Assembly: GCA_011037195.1 (NCBI GenBank)
Contig: JAAEAF010005073.1
Span: forward strand, 1-64,000
Length of the DNA stretch: 64,000 nt
Source: Triatoma infestans
Lineage: Eukaryota; Arthropoda; Insecta; Hemiptera; Reduviidae
Direction of reading: 5' to 3'
Part shown: positions 57,301 through 64,000 of the stretch, piece after piece
Numbering within the stretch: position 1 is the stretch's first letter
Layout of the letters: the number at the start of each line of letters is the position of its first letter
Position numbers and translations under genes: made by a program
Notes under the pieces: model-generated
Told to the model about the DNA's origin: nothing
Seen by the model: only the letters and a program-made list of their open reading frames with translations
Database searches by the model: none

Positions 57301-57922
57301 TAAAAGAGTCTGGCCAACCATGTATTTTCGCCAAACTGTTCAGACTCCTTAACCAAGATAAAGCATCATGCCTTGGTTCTTTACCTGTGAAGTCTTTAAT
57401 ATTTCTATAGAAATCAGGCATAATTTTGAACTCTCTATTAGTACCTCTTGTAGTTAGGGCCTCTATTAACTTTTCGTTTTGTTTCAATAGCGCACTAATT
57501 AAAATATCTTGTGATTTCTCACCTGGTACATTTCCGGTATAATCATCTTCTTTCTCGTCATTCTCAGAATACTCCTCCTCAGACAGTACGCACTTCTTCT
57601 GTCTCTGGGCCAAACTGGTCAAATCACATAGGCTCTTAACAATTATATTTGCCATATCATCTGCGGATTCTGCTCCAGGCAACATCAGTAACCCTCGAAT
57701 TAAACTAAGTTCATCTGTGGTGAAAGTTTCAGCAACTTCTTGGACCTTACTCGATATTTCAGTGGCTTCTTCGAAAGTGAAACCTTCCCACTCGCGAAGT
57801 CTCCTTCTACTTTTGCGGTCTCCTTCGCTACCAAAAGCTAGTTTGTGAAGGACCTTGATATCTTTGAATGGTGACAATTTTATTGCCTCATCCACCCACT
57901 TTATTTCGCCTAAAGTTGTCAT
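54368..57922 (-). CDS. Ty3/gypsy-like gag-protease-integrase polyprotein lacking reverse transcriptase
   Basis: Single open frame of 1184 residues, starting 40 bases after the 5' LTR. Order seen: gag capsid-like region (about 160-330; DALSWLRSLNSLAKIHGWPD, WDEFEKQFNRTYLG); two CCHC knuckles (C399-C412, C421-C434); aspartic protease (FDSGAG, D480; DLIIGRSWI at 550-558). Then, where RT and RNase H (normally about 450-500 residues) should be, only a short linker and the very end of RNase H (HRPGEKMQHIDALSRA, 681-696). The integrase zinc finger has H790, H795, C825, C828; the core has D858, D917, E953 (D,D-35-E). A C-terminal GPY/F-like part (PRYRGPMVITAI) and an acidic-then-basic tail follow. 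No envelope. The deletion is in frame and everything else is open. The product cannot reverse-transcribe, so mobility would need RT in trans. Clade assignment (Ty3/gypsy) is from integrase and gag style. Confidence 0.9.
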   Translation of the reverse strand: MTTLGEIKWVDEAIKLSPFKDIKVLHKLAFGSEGDRKSRRRLREWEGFTFEEATEISSKVQEVAETFTTDELSLIRGLLMLPGAESADDMANIIVKSLCDLTSLAQRQKKCVLSEEEYSENDEKEDDYTGNVPGEKSQDILISALLKQNEKLIEALTTRGTNREFKIMPDFYRNIKDFTGKEPRHDALSWLRSLNSLAKIHGWPDSFKLEAARGSFVGPARNWFISRDISTWDEFEKQFNRTYLGVKAIGEQGKEMLERVQSRTEDVEDYFQEKVRMCKVLKLDFQALKMQVLEGLWSRELCDHLLGITHHDEDELHDSIIAYESVNRARSERISKGRIHKDQHPIKKERSHEHIGERKKSGWSVTKGVGQGSTSCTESKNKLIEVNRSSDRERGILRCFTCRKEGHTSRECPDAKPARECWTCGQTNHTSRECTKKKKGEQAMDKSRIGMVSSYFQPEVIKYIKRVEINGVHSVHGLFDSGAGECTLRKSAATTFGLHLIPANVILTGFGQEKQPVKVEEVAQLTLSIDGVIGTEIRVMAVPDDVQVYDLIIGRSWIDQPHIAYCSMDGTLKIGYRDEDPFRELEIEPGLAIEKMTVRKTVTLPPLSFNLVDATAGNRQYQILVENNTDKRQDMDAGTILDNRCAEGAIDAVKSVGLTRPILETELNVEAEVTLAVDIKHRPGEKMQHIDALSRAVATTQDDAEVEPITGSVYTVITVENEVRMWQIKDEKLDLLRKILEKPEEARTAGEKQITKDVRLRDGLLYKSVKGRDLFMVPGSFRKTLLINSHDLSGHFGVDRTVSTISRNYWFPSMRRYARKHIASCLQCILNKVPSGKKPGELHPIPPGKRPFATVHIDHMGPFIKSTKGNQHLLVIADNLTRFVKLCPVKDTSTRLVLKHLAIMLEERGLPEMIVTDRGSAFISRKFQEFCKERGIKHNLISVRHPRANGLVERVNRTVLPVIRASTVRDDERDWDRDIAKCEQALNLSVNETTNRSPFEMLYGYQPSVNNLDGQLRQFLYQDYTPPQDLQDEARSRIKEGQLSMKRRFDKKIYRATKYAVGDIVFLRTAKTQTGEPTKTQPRYRGPMVITAIRGGDSYTVSDIKPQGGRHYITSAHVSDLKLWTPMSGEEEKETDSSDSEDDREQLSGESLSEEHSTKKEDSQLRSGRKKRERKKPAYLEDYE

Positions 57923-57962
57923 GACAAAGTATAGAACTACTATTATCCCACTTCTGAATTCT
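57923..57962 (-). other. Leader between 5' LTR and gag
   Basis: Only 40 bases. No standard primer-binding site directly abuts the LTR; a TGGGATAATAG string starts about 12 bases in (57950 downward) but I cannot assign a tRNA. Confidence 0.5.
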
Positions 57963-58324
57963 TGTTACCTGAGCACACTCAAACACAAATGGAGAAGCCT
58001 TAAAGATAAACAGAAATAAATATCCGTGCAACACAATATGTTGGTAGTTTATTTACCTTATTCAGAACACAAGATTACACACATCAAAATTACAAGCAAT
58101 TAACAAACATATATTTATATAAACACAAATGAAAATATTAGTCAATCTGAAATCACACTGGAATTATTTAATTAGCACACAGCACTAGAGTAAACAGGAA
58201 ACACACACATGAGTTTTTCCTACATATGACTAAGTTCACCGAAATGCTATCGATCCTCTTCAATCTCTCTCAAAATCGATGTTTAATCATTTGTCTTTAT
58301 TTGCAATAATATCAGCCGTTAACA
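57963..58324 (-). repeat. 5' LTR of the RT-less LTR retrotransposon
   Basis: 362 bp with the same ends as 53959-54320. Second copy of the CTTG target duplication at 58325-58328. Confidence 0.9.
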
Positions 58325-58549
58325 CTTGCCACAATATATTACTTAATAATTTAGGATTTGTATTTCTAAATAAACTGTTACAGCGAAAGTAAAGTACAAA
58401 AGTACCGTTTTGATTTAAGTGCTGGTTAAATAAATCCTTTAATCCTTGTTAGTGGAAAGCGTTAAGCTAAAATTAATATATTTGAAATACTTCGTCAATG
58501 GACGAGTTTAGTTAAATTCTAGCAAGTATTTAACAAATTATATACTTTT

Positions 58550-59589
58550 CCGTGCATTAGTGAACATTTATTTATTTATTTTTTTTTTTTAAACTTTTCA
58601 AGTTTCATTGAAAATAGTTTTCCAGAAAGCTTTCTTTGATTGTGCTTATTTATACCAAAATTGAGCTCTAAGAATGAGAAGTTAATTTGTTTTTAAATAT
58701 ATAAAAAGATAATGTCCACGTCCAGAATTTGTGAAAAACTGTCCACTGAACTCTGATTTTCGTGTCTAAAGAAAACTTTAGGTTGCTCCTTTATTCCAGT
58801 TTTTGCAACTGTTTTTTTATTTTATTATTATTTCTAATTACTCAGATTTCCGATGAAATTCATTTAAGGAGAATTCTGAGGGATGGGTGTGGATACGTCT
58901 TCTTCTAAAGTGCTATTTCAATATATTATACATTGTTTTGTATCTCGACGTTTTAAGTGATACATTTCCTGCTGTAATCCGTTAAGTGTTCAGCTGAGTA
59001 TTTTTACTCTGGTAAATTTTATGGTTTCAGTCTCTCCTAATTGGGGACTTTTAGATTTTTCATTTTTATTTGAATAATATTATTACAATGTCTGTATATT
59101 GATTGCATCGTTAAGGAAGAGAAATTAAAAAATTATGTTCCCTGCAAATGAATCTTTAGATGTCAAAAAATCAAGCACAATTACGAACGAAATAAGAAAA
59201 TATAATATAAGCATAATATTATCAAGTTAAGTGAATTTTAGGGGAAAGTTGCCTGTTGCGTGGGAATATGTGTGGGGAAAAAATAACTTTTGGCGATGCA
59301 ACACATTGTTTACATCATGTCAGTACATATTTCATTCTTGCGAAACGACATCCATTTTATTCATACATTTTGCTTTGCATTTGCCTTTTCTGTTTTTGCT
59401 TTGTATTTGTTTAAAACGTATATTTTTTACATGGACATTCCAAGGTAACTACCCGTTACTGAGGTCTGTTTCCTCAGGTTCAAAAATACATAAAATATAC
59501 AGGCAAAATATAAAGAATATTTTTTTTTTTGGCAGAGCGTCCCTGAACTCATTTTATTATATTCAATAATTACACAATTAATATTAAAA
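58550..59589. other. Left-arm-only segment of the palindrome
   Basis: No counterpart in the right arm. Contains a decayed T1 piece at about 58850-58930 ('gatgaaattcatttaagg..ttctgagggatgggtgtgg', 'aaagtgctatttca'). Frame 59231-59569 not recognised. Confidence 0.4.
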
Positions 59590-59695
59590 TCAATCAAAAT
59601 GTTTAATAATATGCTGTTACTTCGATTTTTCTAGATAACTGGTTTTTGTGTATTGAACCATTTACAACAGCCATCAAATATTTTATTTACTTATT

Positions 59696-59735
59696 GTCCA
59701 ACGTTTCGTGCACTGTACGTGCCATTTTCAAGGAC
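59696..59735 (-). ncRNA. Hammerhead-like motif in the Penelope left arm
   Basis: Reverse strand: stem I GTCC, core TTGAAAA (C3 and G8 changed), T, stem II GCAC..GTGC with loop GTACA, acGAAA, stem III palindrome ACGT, cleavage-site T, GGAC closing stem I perfectly. Confidence 0.6.
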
Positions 59736-60405
59736 TAACATTCTATAGTATACATTCTGAAAATTATATAGAACATTATATATTTTTCTTAATTAATTAC
59801 AATATTATACAAACACTACTATTTTATAGTCCACCAAAATGATTACCTTATTAGTATTTTTGTAAAGTATTATCCGTATCCTGGTAGGGAGGCTTCGTTC
59901 ATTCAGACTAATTTTAAATTGTTTTTAGTTTTTTTGTGTTTGTACAAACCCATAAGGTGTTGTCATAAGCTTATTTTCTATGGAGTTAGTATTATATGAT
60001 AAGATTCGCCTCATTGCATTGGTGAGCCCACGTGGTCTCTGTTTTGGATATTTTTTAAGATTTCTGTAGGTTGTAGTTTTATCTGTGGTTTTTCATGGCC
60101 TATTAACAAGATTTTATAGCTTTATAGTTTATAAGTATAACTTTCCATGTATAAGAAGGAAGAATATGAGAACTTACTGTGTATGGTCGTGACACCCTGC
60201 TCATAGCTATTCACGTGGTCCTATTTATCAGATGGTTATGTATCCCGCTTTGATATGAATATATATAATCGAATGGAATAAAATTTGAATGTGGAAAAAT
60301 TTTTCTTATTAATTATTGTGAGTTTCATTATTGTTGTACTAAACTTTATATTGAGGACATTTTTTTTAAATATATATTAAAACGAGAATCTAGTTATTGT
60401 GGTAA

Positions 60406-61405
60406 GTGTCATCTTACATGAACCACATTCTAGACTTAAGAATTGCTGAAACGAAAATAGTACCATTGTTAATAAATAAATACATTGATGACTTACTAAT
60501 AATAATAGATAAAAAAGATAATGACACATTATTCCATAAAATAAACAATATTCTCCCAAAAATTAAAGTGACTCTAGAGATGGTAAAAAACAACACAATA
60601 AACTTTTTGGACATGACGATAGTTCTAAACAACACAGAACTCACTACTAAATTTTATAAAAAAATGACCACAGCTAACACTTACCTTAACTATCTGACGA
60701 ACCATCCAAGACATATAGTAAAAAATTCAGCTAAAAATCTTGCACCCAGAGCAATCAATCTAACGGACCCACAATTCTACAACGAAACAGAACACATAAT
60801 TACTAAAATCTTAACAGAAAATGCATACCCTGTAAAACTATGTCAGAAAAACTGTTCCCAAGTAATACAACAAAAAAATATAAATGAACAAAATAAAACA
60901 ATATATAGCACCTTCTGATAACGATACAATTAAAACAGATCAAGATTATGATTATTATGCATTAACACAAATTCCAAATATCACAAACAAAATCAAAAAA
61001 ATATTCCAAAAATTTAATATTACAGAAATAAAATATACTAACACTATGACTAATAAAATAAATTCGTTCTTACCTCCTCAGAAAGATAGAATAACAACGC
61101 AGCACCAGGTTGGAGTTGTGTACTGTCTGGATAGTGAATGTGGAAAAAAATACATAGGACATACTAAAAACTTCTTAAAAACGGGAATAGATCAGCATAA
61201 GAAATCTCTTTCTAGCAAAACTCAAACGGAAACTTAATTACTAAAGCACTATAGATTGACTAACCATAATTTCAAGTTTAATAGCCCATCAATACTTGAG
61301 AGAGAAAAAAACACAAACAAAAGAAAGGTACTGGAAGCTATACACATAGCTATCAATTTAAATAGTCTAATAAATGACAGGAAAGAATGCTCTCAGGATT
61401 AATGT
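60406..61405 (+). pseudogene. Penelope-like element: RT C-terminal half and GIY-YIG endonuclease
   Basis: The first frame (60406-60918) starts inside the palindrome arm and picks up the RT at motif C: INKYIDDLLIII (the YxDD of Penelope RTs), then INFLDMTIVL and TKFYKKMTTANTYLNYLTNHP, both hallmarks of Penelope/telomerase-like RT. Motifs A and B and the N-terminus are missing. A frameshift near 60890 leads to the second frame (60884-61237) with VGVVYCLDSECGKKYIGHTK, the GIY-YIG nuclease (GVVY for GIY, YIG kept), where the usual catalytic Arg position reads LKTGIDQHK. A stop at 61237 is followed by still-recognisable C-terminal coding to about 61402 (SPSILEREKNTNKRKVLEAI, with the likely catalytic Glu). 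Inactive, but the likely source family of the hammerhead repeats. Confidence 0.85.
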
Positions 61406-62201
61406 ATAGTAATATATTCAAATTATTAAAACAGTTTACTGAAATAACCAATAACAACAGTTAATCTGCACATAATAAACCTCTCCGTATACAGATGACA
61501 CTTACCACAATAAATAGATTCTCGTTTTAATATATATTTAAAAAAAATGTCCTCAATATAAAGTTTAGTACAACAATAATGAAACTCACAATAATTAATA
61601 AGAAAAATTTTTCCACATTCAAATTTTATTCCATTCGATTATAATATATATTCATATCAAAGCGGGATACATAACCATCTGATAAATAGGACACGTTTCA
61701 CCTCCCCAGCTCAGTCCACCACGTGAATAGCTATGAGCAGGGTGTCACGACCATACACAGTAAGTTCTCATATTCTTCCTTCTTATACATGGAAAGTTAT
61801 ACTTATAAACTATAAAGCTATAAAATCTTGTTAATAGGCCATGAAAAACCACAGATAAAACTACAACCTACAAAAATTTAAAAAAAAATTTCCATAACAG
61901 AGACCACGTGGGCTCACCAATGTAATGAGGCGAATCTTATTACATAATACTAACTGCATAGAAAATAAGCTTATGACAACACCTTATGGGTTTGTATAAA
62001 CACAAAAAAACTAAAAATAATTTAAAAATAGTCTGAATGAACGAAGCCTTCCTACCAGGATACAGATAATACTTTATAAAAATGCTAATAAGGTAATCAT
62101 TTGGTGGACTATAAAATAGTAATGTTGTATAATATTGTAATTGATTTAGAAAAATGTATAATGTTATATATAATTTTCAGAATGTATACTATAGAATGTT
62201 A

Positions 62202-62239
62202 GTCCTTGATAATGGCACGTACAGTGCAAAACGTTGGAC
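62202..62239 (+). ncRNA. Hammerhead-like motif in the Penelope right arm
   Basis: Forward partner of 59696-59735: GTCC, TTGATAA, T, GCAC..GTGC, aaAAAC (G12 lost), GTT, GGAC. More decayed than its partner. Confidence 0.55.
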
Positions 62240-63015
62240 AATAAGTAAATAAAATATTTGATGGCTGTTGTAAATGGTTCAATACACAAAACCAGTTATC
62301 TTAAAATTAATATTAAAAAGCAGTTCTAATGAACATACGTAATTTTTCGGCCTCCTGTCCTAGAATATTAACAAGGGATGTTAAATACTTGCTAGAATTT
62401 AATTAAACTCGTCCATTGACGAAGTATTTCAAATATATTAATTTTAGCTGAAATCTTTCCACCAATAAGATTTAAAGGATTTATTTAACCAGCACTTAAA
62501 ACAAAACGAGCACTTGTGTACTTTACTTTTGCTGAAGCAGTATATATATGGAAATACAAATCCGAAATTATTAAGTAATATATTGTGGCAAGCTGGCAAA
62601 GTAGGTATATTTCGGAATCATGTGTGTTTATTCACATGGTTAGCTTAAATAATCAAAATAATAAAAAATAGACTGTGAGGCTCGTTTCACTTTTCATCGT
62701 ACGGCAAAAAATCGTTTTTTAGCGGAGCGAAGAAAAGCATGGGACCTTTCACATTAAACGGTGACGGCAAAACGCCGTTGTCGTGCCGCATAGCAGCCGT
62801 CCGGTGCCACTGAAACAGACGGCGCCGTTGACTCACTGGCCTACATGATTAAATGTATGCTTTCATATTGTGCGGTTTTGTGACGTAAGGCAGCTACATT
62901 CTTTTTTTGGCGCCCGTTGAAATAACCTTTTCTACTGTTCACCAAAATCTAATATAAGCAGTTGAAACAGCATACCTTCCCTATATAGTATTAGACATAT
63001 ATCAGTATTATTAAA

Positions 63016-63126
63016 ATGGATGAAATTGATGCTGAAGTTTTGATAACCTGTATGCAAAGTAGACCTATGCTATGGGACAAAACTCTTGATGTTTCGTCAA
63101 AGGATGTAATAGACATCCGGAAATAG
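63016..63126 (+). pseudogene. MADF-like protein N-terminus (Harbinger second gene)
   Basis: MDEIDAEVLITCMQSRPMLW then DKT: the start of a MADF (Myb-like, DNA-binding) domain, whose usual beginning is LI..VQSRPxLWDKs..YKDR. The similarity stops around residue 25 where reverse-strand transposase sequence begins. Harbinger elements carry such a Myb/MADF partner gene for nuclear import and DNA binding (family knowledge). Confidence 0.6.
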
Positions 63127-63250
63127 TTGAAAAATATATTTTCCTCATTTCTCAGGTCTTCAAAGAGTGTGCAAAACAATCCAACTTCCTCTCTCCGCTG
63201 TCGGATGGGATGGGACCCAAAAAAGACGATTTCTTCTTACTCTCCTTGGC
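63085..63250 (-). pseudogene. PIF/Harbinger transposase N-terminus (HARBI1-like)
   Basis: Reverse strand: LFCTLFEDLRNEENIFFNYF then RMSITSFDE, matching the HARBI1-type 'GxFHTLFxELRxDExKFFxYFRMSxxSFDELL' start. A decayed FFGSHPI (usual RFWVHPI) lies upstream. The frame loses similarity after SFDE. The DDE domain is absent, so an internal deletion joined the two gene starts. Confidence 0.7.
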
Positions 63251-63438
63251 GACTATGCAACAACCACAAAGCAATAATTTGTTTGTTCATGATTCATTGA
63301 AAAATTTGTTATCTCATTGACAAACGAAATGAAAATGTTTAGTTTACAACAGGAAAAAACCGTGAAATGTGAAAACAACATTGTCACGCCAAAAAGCTGT
63401 ACGGTTTTTTTAAACCGTATAGTGTGAAACGAGCCTGA

Positions 63439-64000
63439 GAAAGAAATTATATATATACCAACACACACACACATATTTAATTTTATAGATATATATATCT
63501 TTATATTTTATATTTTATTTTATTGCCAGAAAAAAGCTAAATCCCTATTGGCAAGGTCAAGTTACAGTATAATTTGAGTTCATAAAATTGTCAAGACAAA
63601 AACTAATTTTAAAATATTCATATATCTCATACAGCGGGTGAGCTAATAATAGTTTTTTAACATTATTTTTGAAACACTTCAAAGTATTATATTTTTATAT
63701 TCTCTAGTAAATAGTTGTAAAAAGAGGTGGGCAAACTGTGGAAGCTGGTATGAACATTTATCAACCTGTTTCTATTCTGGATAAGATTCTGGTGAAATGA
63801 TCATGAACTTGCAAGAAACATAGAAATTAGCCTTCATTGTAATTTACTTAGACGAGGCATTGAAAAATAAATATGGCCGGCAATGTAATTATGTTCAATT
63901 TCTTAAACAAACAATGACAAGATACTATCGAGTCTAAACCCAAAATAACACTGATTGCCTTCGTTTGTATCCTAAATATTTTTTTTCATTCGGCAGCATT
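63439..64000. other. AT-rich non-coding stretch
   Basis: CA run at 63463-63474, TA-rich after. Nothing recognised to the end of the window. Confidence 0.35.

Larger units (their letters stand above)
53825..62675. repeat. Very large palindrome around Penelope coding remnants
   Basis: Left arm: 53825-53958, continuing at 58325-58550 and 59590-60420. Right arm: 61488-62310, then 62390-62675. Matching pairs include 'cttgccacaatatattac' (58325) with its inverse at about 62575-62593, 'tacttcgtcaatggacgag' (58489) with about 62411, and 60120-60418 with 61488-61815. The inner arms look more than 95 percent alike by eye. About 1 kb (58550-59590) is present only on the left. The unpaired centre (60420-61488) carries RT and GIY-YIG remnants. 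Confidence 0.8.
62679..63435. mobile_element. PIF/Harbinger-derived non-autonomous DNA transposon
   Basis: 757 bp with inverted ends: GGCTCGTTTCAC at 62679-62690 and its exact inverse at 63424-63435, followed on both sides by a near-match ending in TACGG/CCGTA. 3-bp duplication TGA (62676-62678, 63436-63438), the length typical of PIF/Harbinger although TGA is not the preferred TWA. It carries N-terminal remnants of both Harbinger genes. The empty site is present in the opposite palindrome arm (53831-53837, tcacagt). Confidence 0.8.

Overview
Eukaryotic, AT-rich, repeat-dominated DNA, most likely from an arthropod and probably an insect. The clues are LOA/I-like LINEs with RNase H, Jockey and RTE LINEs, Penelope-like elements with a GIY-YIG domain, Ty3/gypsy LTRs, and a PIF/Harbinger derivative carrying a MADF-type second gene. 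No host protein-coding gene can be named with confidence. The only long intact coding frame is the gag-protease-integrase ORF of a retrotransposon. The species call is inference.

Layout. 1-1160: LINE reverse-transcriptase fragment. 2046-7430: two copies of a ~1 kb repeat family (here T1) around a solo LTR (family L). 8716-14697: a nest, with a T1 copy split by a tRNA-derived SINE that is itself split by an antisense, near-complete 5 kb LOA-like LINE; target-site duplications mark both steps. 14964-15397: Jockey tail. 16530-17975: a second SINE split by a second antisense LINE. 20770-22140: hammerhead-bearing inverted repeat with a solo LTR at its centre. 23700-34500: LINE fragments, another SINE, a family P solo LTR and a small inverted hammerhead pair. 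35161-38790: solo LTR with its empty paralogous site, an RTE LINE, and a T1 copy split by a P LTR. 39695-49830: two more L LTRs, an internally deleted LINE, a LINE C-terminus, a SINE-like unit and a single hammerhead. 51239-53238: a hammerhead split by a P LTR, then a 1036-bp palindromic element with opposed hammerheads and a 12-bp target duplication. 53825-62675: a very large palindrome centred on Penelope RT/GIY-YIG coding remnants. One arm took an LTR retrotransposon (53959-58324) and the other a PIF/Harbinger derivative (62679-63435).

How it fits together. The recurring theme is Penelope-like, hammerhead-ribozyme-containing inverted repeats: ten recognisable motifs plus two decayed ones, mostly as head-to-head pairs. 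I consider these, together with an LTR retrotransposon that has lost exactly its RT/RNase H but keeps gag, protease and integrase in one open frame, the most interesting content. The SINEs share their 3' end with the LINE inserted in them, which suggests LINE-driven mobilisation.

Limits. All family calls are by eye from motifs; boundaries are approximate unless a target-site duplication is given. Long AT-rich stretches contain nothing I can support.
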